Assembly (NCBI GenBank): GCA_019240475.1
Contig: JAFAYI010000024.1
Span: 514,678-578,677 of the forward strand
Direction: 5' to 3'
DNA length: 64,000 nucleotides
Source: Acidobacteriaceae bacterium
Lineage (GTDB): Bacteria > Acidobacteriota > Terriglobia > Bryobacterales > Bryobacteraceae
A model generated the notes under the pieces. That model had not been told where the DNA came from and searched no databases. It saw nothing but the letters and a program-made list of their open reading frames with translations. This document shows, in pieces, positions 1 through 7,701 of this stretch (positions are counted from its first letter, which is position 1; each line of letters begins with the position of its first letter). The translations under genes were made by a program, and so were the position numbers.

Positions 1-148
1 CGTATGCGAACTTGGCGACGATATCGCCGCGCTCCTTCAAAGCGCCTAGCGCGAGCGATACATCGAATTCGCGCCGAAGGGTAGATTTGACACCGATCTC
101 AATGTTGTCGTAATCGACGAACACGGCGATGTTCAGTCTGTCTTGCAT
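1..148 (-). CDS. NYN-domain (LabA/DUF88-like) protein, 5' part only
   Basis: The gene reads leftwards out of the window, so only the first 49 codons are visible. They encode MQDRLNIAVFVDYDN followed by a helix and strand, the typical opening of NYN domains. In that family, an Asp at the end of the first strand (here VDYDN) belongs to a PIN-like metal-dependent nuclease site. The start is the ATG at 148, with AAAGGAAA seven bases upstream on the minus strand. The family is associated with RNA cleavage, but the catalytic residues further on are outside the window, so activity cannot be judged. Confidence 0.75.
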   Translation of the reverse strand, partial: MQDRLNIAVFVDYDNIEIGVKSTLRREFDVSLALGALKERGDIVAKFAY

Positions 149-222
149 TCATTTCCTTTTCTGTCCTCCGCGCCGGTTCTCCCGAACTGTAGCGAGGGAC
201 ATGTTCTGCCGAGCCCGAAGGC

Positions 223-624
223 TTAGGCTATTTGATTTACCGAATCGCGAATGAAATGAGTGATGCTCTCAAGCGAAGCGCCGGGTTGGAACACCGCGGC
301 GACTCCCAGCTTCTTGAGCTCGGCCGCATCGTCGTCGGGAATAATTCCGCCGACGATGACGAGAACATCGGTCATCTCCTTCTCGCGAAGCAACTCCATG
401 ATGCGCGGCACAATGGCGTTGTGCGCGCCCGACAGAATCGATAATCCAATCACTTGGACATCTTCCTGGAGAGCTGCATTCACGATCATTTCCGGCGTCT
501 GCCGGAGGCCAGTGTAGATCACTTCCATCCCTGCATCACGCAGGGCGCGCGCGATAATCTTCGCGCCCCGATCATGCCCATCGAGGCCCGGTTTGGCGAC
601 GAGCACACGAATCGGAAGGCTCAT
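223..624 (-). CDS. Methylmalonyl-CoA mutase B12-binding (C-terminal) subunit
   Basis: This 133-residue protein is a stand-alone cobalamin-binding domain of the methylmalonyl-CoA mutase small-subunit type. The signature DGHDRG (DxHxxG; the His is the lower axial cobalt ligand) lies at residues 15-20. It is followed by the SILSGAH segment and the VGGIIPDDD segment expected of this Rossmann-like fold. The family normally pairs with a separate catalytic TIM-barrel subunit to interconvert methylmalonyl-CoA and succinyl-CoA; no such subunit is in this window. A PduO-type adenosyltransferase that could make its cofactor lies at 5.3 kb. The start is the ATG at 624. A related B12-dependent acyl-CoA mutase such as isobutyryl-CoA mutase cannot be excluded from the small subunit alone. 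Confidence 0.9.
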   Translation of the reverse strand: MSLPIRVLVAKPGLDGHDRGAKIIARALRDAGMEVIYTGLRQTPEMIVNAALQEDVQVIGLSILSGAHNAIVPRIMELLREKEMTDVLVIVGGIIPDDDAAELKKLGVAAVFQPGASLESITHFIRDSVNQIA

Positions 625-1067
625 ACCTACACTGTCCAGATTATAGAACGGGAGGTAGTGCGCTAATGTTGGTTGATCCTGGTGGAAGTCGTGCTAGTCC
701 ATGAGTCCATACGATCACGCCGCTCCCAGCACTTTTCGGATGGTCCACGTGATCGCTGATCCCGGCCGCCTTGGCCGGAGTCACTCTGGCCGGAGATTTC
801 CCAATACCGGTATTGATATGCACTGTGCAACCTCTCTCGGCGAATAGCGCTGTTCTAAGTCGGTGGAATTTGCCGCGTCCCTGAGCTCTTGCATGAACAG
901 CATAGTGTGAACCTTCGTGCGCCTTCCAGTTGTGACAAGTCACTGCGATCTGATCCATAGCCGAAATGTCCGATACTGGAGTGGAGGTCTAGCACGCTCG
1001 CTGTTTTGGATTCAACGCCGGTAACGGTCCCGCCGTCATTGAGGTTTTGCTTTCCATGCCTGAGTTC
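625..1067. other. Non-coding stretch with no supported gene
   Basis: About 440 bp between the mutase subunit and the 1.1-kb promoter. Reading frames here (for example 641-958, minus) have no recognisable domain and no convincing ribosome binding site. I saw no tRNA-like fold, array or terminator. It may hold decayed coding sequence. Confidence 0.5.
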
Positions 1068-1125
1068 TACGTAACCCCATAACGTACCGTTAAGGGGTCC
1101 TTGATATTCGTAATGGGGTCACGTA
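1068..1125. promoter_or_regulatory. Inverted repeat flanking a promoter (candidate operator)
   Basis: The left arm at 1068-1084 reads TACGTAACCCCATAACG. The right arm at 1109-1125 is CGTAATGGGGTCACGTA, whose reverse complement is TACGTGACCCCATTACG, matching 15 of 17 bases. The left arm lies just upstream of the -35 and the right arm covers most of the spacer and touches the -10. This is the geometry of a repressor or autoregulator site. Which protein binds is unknown; the basic small protein encoded immediately downstream is one candidate. Confidence 0.55.
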
Positions 1126-1129
1126 TAAT
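1101..1129 (+). promoter_or_regulatory. Sigma-70-type promoter of the 1.1-2.6 kb gene cluster
   Basis: TTGATA at 1101-1106 and a perfect TATAAT at 1124-1129 are separated by 17 bases. The expected transcription start (around 1136) is only about three bases before the ATG at 1139, and no Shine-Dalgarno sequence precedes that ATG. The first message is therefore probably leaderless. Confidence 0.75.
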
Positions 1130-1138
1130 GAGTCCGTC

Positions 1139-1327
1139 ATGGCGAGAAAAAGGTTACCCCCGGAAGTGCGCGAGTTTTTTGTGAAGATGGGTCGAACAGG
1201 AGGCAAGAAGGGCGGAGTGATCCGGGCGGCTAACATGACACAGGAACAGAGAACCGAAAGCGCCCGAAACGCAGTACGGGCGCGTTGGAGCAAGACCAAA
1301 GCGGGGGTGCGATCTAAAGCCGACTGA
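1139..1327 (+). CDS. Small basic protein, GGKKGG / RARW type, unknown function
   Basis: This 62-residue, strongly basic protein has a Gly/Lys-rich turn (GRTGGKKGG, about residues 18-26) followed by a helix ending in the pattern MTQEQRTESARNAVRARW. Short proteins with a Gly-Gly-Lys turn followed by a T-x-E-x-R...RARW helix are common in bacterial genomes, usually as uncharacterised small proteins, and their charge suggests nucleic-acid binding. The ATG at 1139 lies about ten bases after a perfect -10 box and has no Shine-Dalgarno sequence, consistent with leaderless translation. It is the first gene of a same-strand run of four. Because an inverted repeat surrounds its promoter, a DNA-binding autoregulator role is a plausible but untested inference. 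Confidence 0.65.
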   Translation: MARKRLPPEVREFFVKMGRTGGKKGGVIRAANMTQEQRTESARNAVRARWSKTKAGVRSKAD

Positions 1328-1374
1328 TGCCAAGGTGATATGCTCAGGTGCTAACGCGCACCATAGGAGTGATA

Positions 1375-1653
1375 GTGGAGAGAAGAGTGAGAGTTCAGGG
1401 TCCAGATGGGAAGCCTCTAGACGGATATGACATTCCCATTATTGAGTCCACTGAGCGCTGGACGGAAATCAAGCTTGAGGACGGGTCCGTTCTTCGCGTC
1501 AAACCATCGATACTGTCGGCCATTCGCATCCCTGGGCAGCATGACCCGGACGGCAATCCCATGTATATTTTGAAAGCGACCAACGCGATGATCGTCGCAG
1601 AAGCGGCCGAAAAATACAAGAGGGGCGACACTGGATCAACGAAGGCGAACTGA
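1375..1653 (+). CDS. Conserved small protein of unknown function
   Basis: About 92 residues, soluble, with no signal peptide. It opens with a beta-rich segment (VRVQGPDGKPLDGYDIP), followed by a stretch containing ESTERWTEIKLEDGSVLRVKP and a second half ending in basic residues. I recognise the general look of a small conserved hypothetical family (ESTE-W-E followed by LEDG) but know no function. I prefer the GTG at 1375 because AGGAG sits five bases upstream; the frame is open back to a GTG at 1348, which would add nine residues. It lies 47 bp after the preceding small gene and one base before the next, so the four genes probably form one transcript. Confidence 0.6.
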   Translation: MERRVRVQGPDGKPLDGYDIPIIESTERWTEIKLEDGSVLRVKPSILSAIRIPGQHDPDGNPMYILKATNAMIVAEAAEKYKRGDTGSTKAN

Positions 1654-1654
1654 C

Positions 1655-2131
1655 ATGCGAAATTTGATCTTTTCCACCGAGATAAGCAGACGCATCGTTG
1701 TATTCGGCGCGGCAGTTGCGACATTCTCCATTTTTGGCGGTTCAGTGACCGCCGAACCGCACGAAGTGCGCGAGCCTGCGGCGGTGGCCATCTGCCCTAT
1801 CCAAGCAACTGTAATAGTTGGCAAAGCACTTGAGAAGGCTCTTCAATTTCATCGTCTTGCCGTTGAATGGCGTGAGCAGCGTGGCGCTACATCTTCGATT
1901 GCAGAATTGACGGCATGTCCTGCGTACTTGAGCATTATGGCGATGGGTCAGGACGCGCTGCCATCGCTCATTGCGCAACTCCGTTCGGAAGGAGAAGACC
2001 CCGATCACTGGTTTGTTGCACTCCACCACATCACGGGGACTAATCCAGTGCCGGACGAGGACAGAGGAGATACCGTAATGATGGCTAAGGCATGGCTAGA
2101 TTGGGCAGACCGGGAGGGTAATGTCTGGTAG
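1655..2131 (+). CDS. Secreted protein of unknown function, partner of the next gene
   Basis: This 158-residue protein begins with a basic n-region and a hydrophobic core (about residues 12-33, ending near VTAEP) that looks like a Sec signal peptide, so it is probably exported. The C-terminal half carries a pattern I associate with small conserved hypothetical proteins: WFVALHHITGTNPV, then a DRGD turn and a final AWLDWA helix. The helical character is HEAT-like, but too short to assign. Its last ten bases overlap the start of the following gene, so the two are translationally coupled. The nature of the pair is unknown; an effector with its inhibitor is one possibility, not shown by the sequence. 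Confidence 0.65.
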   Translation: MRNLIFSTEISRRIVVFGAAVATFSIFGGSVTAEPHEVREPAAVAICPIQATVIVGKALEKALQFHRLAVEWREQRGATSSIAELTACPAYLSIMAMGQDALPSLIAQLRSEGEDPDHWFVALHHITGTNPVPDEDRGDTVMMAKAWLDWADREGNVW

Positions 2132-2603
2132 TTGGTTGCAGCGCGATCTTCCTTTTCTGACAACCGAGAACTGTGAAATAACAAGTCCCGCCACGAAGCG
2201 ATACAATTGTCTCGCTTGGGCGGCAGGGAACAATACCCAATGGTGGGACCCGAATCCGCTTTATCGCTGGCCGAGCGATGTACCACGCGAGATTTCCCTC
2301 GATGCCGTCCTAACTGTGTATGAAAAGCTCGGATTCACAGTTTGTATCGGTGGCGAACCAGAAGAGGATTTTGAGAAGATCGCCATTTTCGCTAAAAAGG
2401 TTTCAGGTCGAACTGTACCCACACACGCAGCTCGGCAGCTTGCGTCAGGGAAATGGACTAGCAAGCTCGGAGCCTGCGAAGATATCTCTCACGAAACCTT
2501 TGATGCCGTAAATGGCCCACTGTATGGAGAGGCGATCTGTTTTATGTCGCGCCGAAAGCTAGCAGTTCCGGAAGCAGTCAATCCTCCCTCAACCAACGGC
2601 TAG
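2121..2603 (+). CDS. DUF7689-like protein
   Basis: A 160-residue cytosolic-looking protein with the hallmarks of the DUF7689 family: the YNCLAWAAG motif near residue 28, a Trp/Pro-rich stretch (WWDPNPLYRWP), a central EPEEDFEKIAIFA segment, and THAARQLASGKWTSKLG with a following EDISH. The invariant Cys followed later by an invariant His is reminiscent of papain-like or NlpC-like folds, but no activity is established and this is only an inference. The ATG at 2121 lies inside the end of the upstream secreted-protein gene, so the two are coupled. No gene follows for 200 bp, so it ends the cluster that starts at 1139. Confidence 0.7.
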   Translation: MSGSWLQRDLPFLTTENCEITSPATKRYNCLAWAAGNNTQWWDPNPLYRWPSDVPREISLDAVLTVYEKLGFTVCIGGEPEEDFEKIAIFAKKVSGRTVPTHAARQLASGKWTSKLGACEDISHETFDAVNGPLYGEAICFMSRRKLAVPEAVNPPSTNG

Positions 2604-2664
2604 CGCGCTACCGAACGGGAAGGATTTCGCATGTGGCACACCGGCGAACCAGTACGCTCCGGTA

Positions 2665-2692
2665 TTGACAGTAGAATTCTCCCCGCTATATA
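2665..2692 (+). promoter_or_regulatory. Promoter upstream of the NHL-repeat gene
   Basis: A consensus TTGACA at 2665-2670 and TATATA at 2687-2692 are separated by 16 bases. It points to the gene starting at 2816, implying a leader of about 115 nucleotides. No obvious terminator hairpin or riboswitch was recognised in that leader. Confidence 0.6.
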
Positions 2693-2815
2693 CTGCTGCT
2701 GCCCCTAACAAATTCCTGCGCAGTAAAAATGCGCGAGCCTTCAGATTCGCCACGCGCGTCGTGATCTCAAGCTCGACGCGGTGATGAAAGTGCAGTCAGA
2801 CAAGGATTTAGAACG

Positions 2816-5272
2816 ATGTGGAAGATCGGATGTATCTGCCTGCTGGTGACGCTCCCAGCCGTCCTGGGCGCGGTAGCTCCCGACACTCTTTCTGTTTACG
2901 CTGGCGGCGGGCCGAATAACCTTCCGGCAACTAGCGCCAATCTGCAGTGGCCCGAGGCGATTGCCCTGGACCACGCCGGCAACTTCTATGTGGCCAGCAT
3001 CAACTCTGTTTATAAAGTAAACTCGGCGGGCGTGCTGACGATTTTTGCCGGTACCGGGAACTCCGGATACGCAGGCGATGGGGGTCTCGCGACTCACGCG
3101 ATTTTGTACGGCCCGGAGGGTGTCGCCGCCGATAGTCTGGGAAACGTCTACATAGCCGATACGAGCAATTGCGTCATTCGCAAAGTGACTGCCAAGACGG
3201 GCGTGATCGCGACCGTTGCGGGGACGCCTCAGAGCTGCGGTTTCAGCGGAGATGGGGCGGCGGCGACCAGCGCGGAATTGTCGTCTCCGACCGGCGTGGC
3301 TGTAGACGGCGCCGGCAATCTGTATATCGCGGATGAAAAAAATCAGCGCATTCGCAAGGTCGCGGCGAGCACCGGCAACATCAGCACGATCGCGGGCACC
3401 GGGCAAGCCAGTTTCTCCGGGAATGGAGGCCCAGCTACGAGCGCCGCTCTCGATGATCCGTACACGGTCGCGCTGGACGGCACGGGCAATGTCTATATCG
3501 CCGATCAGGGCAACTACCTGATCCGCAAAGTGGCGGCCGGCACAGGAACGATCACCACTTATGCCGGCGACCGCACCAAAGGTTTTGCCGGCGACGGTGG
3601 ATACGCGATAGTTGCGGAGATTGGCACGGTTTACGGGATCGCGCTCGACGCGGCCGGCAATCTATTCATCGCAGACAACACGTATGGCGTCGTCCGTGAG
3701 GTAAACACGAGCGGCATTATTTCGACTGTCGCCGGCACGCCTCGATCTTGCGAGTTCGAGGGCGACGGCGGCCCTGCGACCAGCGCAAGAATGTGCGGCC
3801 CATATGCGGTCGCGGTAAGCACGTCAGGCAGCACGGATCAACTCTACATTGCGGACTTTGGAAACTTGCGCATTCGCGAGGCGACGCTCGGCGGCAACAT
3901 CAGCACGGTGGCCGGTAACGGGCTCGTTAACTACGCGCCTGGCGTCACTGCGACAGGAGCTTCTCTTTATTATCCGTATGGCGCGAGCTTCGATGCATCC
4001 GGAGATATGTATATCGCGGATACGAAAAACTGCGTCGTTCGCAAAGTCACGGCGAGCAGCGGGGATATCGGCGCGGTAGCCGGCACGCCTCCCTACTGGA
4101 ACCCTGGCGATACCAGCAACTGTGGCTACTCCGGCAATGGCGGCGCAGCGACAAGCGCGCTGTTGAACAATCCGCAAAAGGCTATTGCCGATTCGTCCGG
4201 CAACCTCTACATCGCTGACACGCAGAACTGTGTTATTCGCAAGGTAGCCGCGAGCACCGGGGACATAACCACGTTTGCAGGAACGGCTAATTCCTGTAGT
4301 TACGGCGGCGACGGGGGCCTTGCCACCAGCGCGCACCTGAACCTGCCCACCGGCCTGGCGTTCGATTCATCCGGCAACTTGTACATTGCAGATCAGGCGA
4401 ACAATGTCATTCGCAAAGTGATTGCTGCCAGTGAGGAGATTCAAACGGTCGCGGGCGACAATGCAAAGGGCGGCGGATTCTCGGGCGATGGCGGACCCGC
4501 AACGAGCGCTCAATTGAATAATCCGCACGGCATCGGATTCGATGCCTCCGGCGACCTGTTGATCGCAGATACAACCAACAACCGCGTGCGTGTGGTAAAC
4601 ACCGGCGGCATTATCAACACGATTGCAGGGAACGGGCCTCCGGGTTACACAGGCGATGGCGTACCCGCGACGCAGACCGGTCTTTATAGTCCCCAGGCCG
4701 TGGCCGTAGATGCGGCGGGCGACGTGCTCATCGCCGATTTCGGCAACAATCGTATCCGCTGGATCAATGGTCACGGCATCATCTACACAGTGGCAGGAGA
4801 CGGCAACTTTGGATATGCCACCATTGGCGGCGCCGCGCGCAGCAGCAGCATCGCGGGCCCGGTTGACGTCGTTCTGGATTCAGCCGCGAACATTTACATT
4901 GCGGGCCCCCTGCTTATCCTCGAAGTCTCCGCCATCCCGAATGTAAATCCGTCGGCGTACAGCCTGACCTTTCCGGCCCAGTCCGTAAATACCGCCAGTC
5001 AAGCGCAAACGCTCACGCTCAAGGCAGTAGGTCCGCTGACAATCGACAGCATCAGTACGACCGGCCCATTCAACCAATCGAACGATTGCCCGAGCAGCTT
5101 GAGCTCGGGAGAGAGCTGCAGCGTGTACGTGACCTTCACGCCCTCGAAAGCCGGGCCGGCGACCGGTACGCTGGTAGTCCCCTCGAACAGTTTTTTCAAT
5201 CCCGGCCTCACCATTAGCCTCAAAGGCACGGGCGTTGCCGCCGCCGCTGCGAGTGGCGCGCTTCCGAACTAA
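2816..5272 (+). CDS. Secreted NHL-repeat beta-propeller protein with C-terminal choice-of-anchor domain
   Basis: This 818-residue protein has an N-terminal Sec signal (MWKIGCICLLVTLPAVLGAV). About twelve NHL-type units follow, spanning roughly residues 30-690. Each has a GDGGPATSAxL loop, then a P-x-G-V-A-x-D-x-x-G-N-L-Y-I-A-D strand and N-x-x-I-R-K-V. Such units form one or two beta-propellers. The last ~110 residues (from about 705) form an Ig-like domain of the choice-of-anchor D/ASH type, with the sequences FTPSKAGPATGTL and LKGTG. Proteins of this build are abundant in Acidobacteriota and are presumed to bind extracellular ligands; no enzymatic residues are visible. It is monocistronic, with its own promoter at 2665-2692. 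The repeats are near-identical at protein level but well diverged in DNA. Confidence 0.88.
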   Translation: MWKIGCICLLVTLPAVLGAVAPDTLSVYAGGGPNNLPATSANLQWPEAIALDHAGNFYVASINSVYKVNSAGVLTIFAGTGNSGYAGDGGLATHAILYGPEGVAADSLGNVYIADTSNCVIRKVTAKTGVIATVAGTPQSCGFSGDGAAATSAELSSPTGVAVDGAGNLYIADEKNQRIRKVAASTGNISTIAGTGQASFSGNGGPATSAALDDPYTVALDGTGNVYIADQGNYLIRKVAAGTGTITTYAGDRTKGFAGDGGYAIVAEIGTVYGIALDAAGNLFIADNTYGVVREVNTSGIISTVAGTPRSCEFEGDGGPATSARMCGPYAVAVSTSGSTDQLYIADFGNLRIREATLGGNISTVAGNGLVNYAPGVTATGASLYYPYGASFDASGDMYIADTKNCVVRKVTASSGDIGAVAGTPPYWNPGDTSNCGYSGNGGAATSALLNNPQKAIADSSGNLYIADTQNCVIRKVAASTGDITTFAGTANSCSYGGDGGLATSAHLNLPTGLAFDSSGNLYIADQANNVIRKVIAASEEIQTVAGDNAKGGGFSGDGGPATSAQLNNPHGIGFDASGDLLIADTTNNRVRVVNTGGIINTIAGNGPPGYTGDGVPATQTGLYSPQAVAVDAAGDVLIADFGNNRIRWINGHGIIYTVAGDGNFGYATIGGAARSSSIAGPVDVVLDSAANIYIAGPLLILEVSAIPNVNPSAYSLTFPAQSVNTASQAQTLTLKAVGPLTIDSISTTGPFNQSNDCPSSLSSGESCSVYVTFTPSKAGPATGTLVVPSNSFFNPGLTISLKGTGVAAAAASGALPN

Positions 5273-5324
5273 ACATTCGTCGCAGGCGGTCACGGTGGGT
5301 CCTACACTCAGATAGGGCTAACAC

Positions 5325-5963
5325 GTGAGCGACGACACTTTCAACGAACCGCGCATAGCGCTGAACCGGATCTACACGCGCACGGGCGATGCGGGCGAGA
5401 CGCGTTTGGTAGGCGGACAGCGGGTTCGGAAAGACGATCAGCGCATCGAGTGCTACGGCACGGTGGACGAGCTGAACGCGTTCATCGGCGTGGCGCGGAC
5501 AACGGCCGAGCAGATGGCCGAGTCAGCCGAGCGCCTGCGCGGCTTCGCACGCATCCTCAAACGCGTTCAGCACGAGCTGTTCAACCTCGGATCCATTCTC
5601 GCCACATTGCCGGAAGATGTGCACCCCAAGCAGGCGCGCGTGACCGAGGCGGACGTTGCGCAGCTTGAGGGCGAAATCGACGAGGCGAATGCCGAACTGG
5701 CGCCGTTGCGATCCTTTGTGCTGCCCGGAGGAAGCAGGTTAGATGCCGAGTTGCACGTCTGCCGTACAGTCTGCCGGCGGGCCGAGCGGTTGCTGGTGAC
5801 GCTCGCGCGCGAGCAGGACGTTCCCCCTGAGGCGGTGCGCTATCTCAACCGGTTGAGCGACGCGCTTTTTGTATGGAGCCGGTGGGTAGATCGAGTGTTA
5901 GGCGCGCAAGAAACTCTCTGGGAACCGAATGCCGCCGCAAGCGGCAGCGCGGCGAGTTCCTAG
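5325..5963 (+). CDS. PduO-type cob(I)alamin adenosyltransferase
   Basis: At 212 residues this is the usual length for PduO-type ATP:co(I)rrinoid adenosyltransferases, which form adenosylcobalamin from cob(I)alamin and ATP. The ATP-binding N-terminal motif TRTGDAGETRLVGG lies at residues 19-32. The ECYGTVDELNAFIG motif follows around residue 45, and the trimer-interface helix containing CRRAERLL is near residue 146. The GTG at 5325 is the only start that keeps the N-terminal motif in place. The stop is immediately followed by the ATG of an MFS transporter with no intergenic base, so the two are co-transcribed. The product probably supplies the cofactor for the mutase whose B12 subunit lies at 223-624. 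Confidence 0.93.
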   Translation: MSDDTFNEPRIALNRIYTRTGDAGETRLVGGQRVRKDDQRIECYGTVDELNAFIGVARTTAEQMAESAERLRGFARILKRVQHELFNLGSILATLPEDVHPKQARVTEADVAQLEGEIDEANAELAPLRSFVLPGGSRLDAELHVCRTVCRRAERLLVTLAREQDVPPEAVRYLNRLSDALFVWSRWVDRVLGAQETLWEPNAAASGSAASS

Positions 5964-7172
5964 ATGGCGCGGGAAGCCGAAACTACAACTCCGGCGACCG
6001 GTCATTGGGCGGCATTGACCGCCAGCTTCCTCGGCTGGACGCTGGACGCTTTCGACTTTTTCCTGGTGGCGTTCTGTTTAACAGCGATTGGCCGCGAGTT
6101 CCACCAATCCGATAAAGCCGTTGCGCTTTCCATCATGCTCACGCTAGCGTTTCGGCCGGTGGGCGCCTTTCTTTTCGGCGCGATGGCGGACCGCTATGGA
6201 CGCCGGCTGCCCCTGATGATCGATCTGATCTTCTATTCGGTTGTCGAGATAGCCACCGGGTTTTCGCCGAACTTCACTACGTTTCTGGTGCTGCGGGCGC
6301 TATTCGGAATCGGCATGGGAGGCGAGTGGGGCGTCGGCGCCTCGCTTGCCATGGAAAAGGTTCCGGCTAAGTGGCGCGGTGTTCTTTCCGGCTTTCTGCA
6401 GCAAGGCTACGCGTTGGGAAATCTGCTGGCCGCGCTTTGCTACTTATTTCTGTTCGACCGCTGGGGCTGGAGGCCGCTGTTCTTCCTTGGCGGACTGCCC
6501 GCGCTGCTCGCCTTGTTTGTGCGGTTCCGGGTAAAAGAGTCGGAGGTTTGGGAGAAGTCGAAACAGGAGAGTTGGAGCGGCCTGGGCGCGGCGGTCGCGG
6601 GCCATTGGAGATTATTCCTGTATCTGGTGGTGCTGATGACCGGAATGAATCTGGCGTCGCACGGGACCCAGGACATGTATCCCACTTTCCTGCAGCGCTT
6701 CTGGAAATTCGGAACGGTCGAGCGCTCGACAATCTCGGCGATCTCGATGGTAGGCGCGCTGATAGGCGGAGTGGTGGTCGGGTTGATTTCCGATCGCATC
6801 GGGCGGCGGTGGGCGATGGTCGCTTCCCTCTCGGCGGCCGTGTTGACGATTCCTTTGTGGGCCTACGCGCCGCGAGTAGGGCTGCTGATTACCGGAGCGT
6901 TTCTGATGCAGTTCTTTGTGCAGGGCGCATGGGGAGTGATTCCCGCGCACCTGAGCGAGCTTTCGCCGAACTCCATACGCGGATTCCTTCCAGGATTCGC
7001 CTATCAGTGCGGAGTGTTGCTCGCCGGATCGGTCGGCACGCTCGAAGCCGTCTTCGCGGAGCGCATGAGCTACGCGACCGCCATGGCGGCGACGGCCGGA
7101 ACGGTTTTCCTTGCCACGGCCGTGATTGCGGCGCTCGGCCGCGAAAAGAAGGGGCTGGAGTTTCAGCAGTAA
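5964..7172 (+). CDS. MFS transporter, SHS/metabolite:H+ symporter type
   Basis: This 402-residue integral membrane protein has about twelve transmembrane helices. The loop-2 MFS signature appears as GAMADRYGRRLPL (about residues 70-82). Features of the sialate/lactate (SHS) branch are an N-terminal FLGWTLDAFDFFLVAF helix and GIGMGGEWGVGASLAMEKVP in helix 4-5; the second-half counterpart of the loop is GLISDRIGRRWAM. Related transporters carry carboxylates such as lactate, pyruvate or shikimate, so a monocarboxylate substrate is plausible but not shown. The ATG directly abuts the stop of the adenosyltransferase gene, a coupling that hints at a carboxylate catabolic role. Confidence 0.85.
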   Translation: MAREAETTTPATGHWAALTASFLGWTLDAFDFFLVAFCLTAIGREFHQSDKAVALSIMLTLAFRPVGAFLFGAMADRYGRRLPLMIDLIFYSVVEIATGFSPNFTTFLVLRALFGIGMGGEWGVGASLAMEKVPAKWRGVLSGFLQQGYALGNLLAALCYLFLFDRWGWRPLFFLGGLPALLALFVRFRVKESEVWEKSKQESWSGLGAAVAGHWRLFLYLVVLMTGMNLASHGTQDMYPTFLQRFWKFGTVERSTISAISMVGALIGGVVVGLISDRIGRRWAMVASLSAAVLTIPLWAYAPRVGLLITGAFLMQFFVQGAWGVIPAHLSELSPNSIRGFLPGFAYQCGVLLAGSVGTLEAVFAERMSYATAMAATAGTVFLATAVIAALGREKKGLEFQQ

Positions 7173-7237
7173 ACGTTCTTGGATTTCCGTTAACATTTCG
7201 CTCCGCGGATTCGTAATACAGGGCGAGGTGAAACGAA

Positions 7238-7690
7238 ATGCAGCCAGTATTTATAGTGGGCACCCTGGCCAGCCTGGTGGGTTGGATTGTCTGGGTGATT
7301 TCGACGAACGTCCGCAGGCGGCACGCGACCGAAAAAGTTGCGGTTCTGCATGGGAAGCTGCTGGACCAATGCGCCAATAGCAACGAACTGCTTCGATACC
7401 TGGAAAGCGAGCAGGGCCGCAGATTCCTGGAATCCGCGACGATCGAGATCTCTAATCCGGCGGCGCGTATCCTAGGCGCGATTCAAGCGGGTTTTATCTT
7501 TTCATTGGTGGGAGTAGCCGGACTGTTGGTCCGTCCCAGCATGTTCGATAGCGACGGACGGGAAGGCATGATGTTGTTCGCCTCCATCGTGCTCGCCATC
7601 GGAGTCGGATTCCTGATCTCGGCGATGACGTCCTATGTGCTCTCTCGATCCTGGGGCCTGTTGAAGCCTGGAACCAGCCGGATGAGTTAA
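7238..7690 (+). CDS. Small membrane protein of unknown function
   Basis: This 150-residue protein has an N-terminal transmembrane helix (PVFIVGTLASLVGWIVWVI), a cytosolic helical segment of about 60 residues, and two further hydrophobic helices (about residues 83-100 and 112-135). GAGGTG upstream of the ATG at 7238 is a reasonable Shine-Dalgarno sequence. It lies 11 bp before the ECF sigma factor gene and on the same strand, so it may be co-transcribed and part of that regulatory unit. I recognise no family. Confidence 0.7.
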   Translation: MQPVFIVGTLASLVGWIVWVISTNVRRRHATEKVAVLHGKLLDQCANSNELLRYLESEQGRRFLESATIEISNPAARILGAIQAGFIFSLVGVAGLLVRPSMFDSDGREGMMLFASIVLAIGVGFLISAMTSYVLSRSWGLLKPGTSRMS

Positions 7691-7701
7691 GGCGGATAAG
7701 A

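Noticed and set aside
641..958. Minus-strand frame of 105 codons near the mutase gene
   Set aside because: No recognisable domain and no ribosome binding site; coding support is insufficient.
2816..5272. Tandem repeat array, considered as a CRISPR or DNA repeat
   Set aside because: The periodicity is at protein level (NHL blades in one continuous reading frame), the DNA copies are diverged, and the spacing is irregular; not a CRISPR array.
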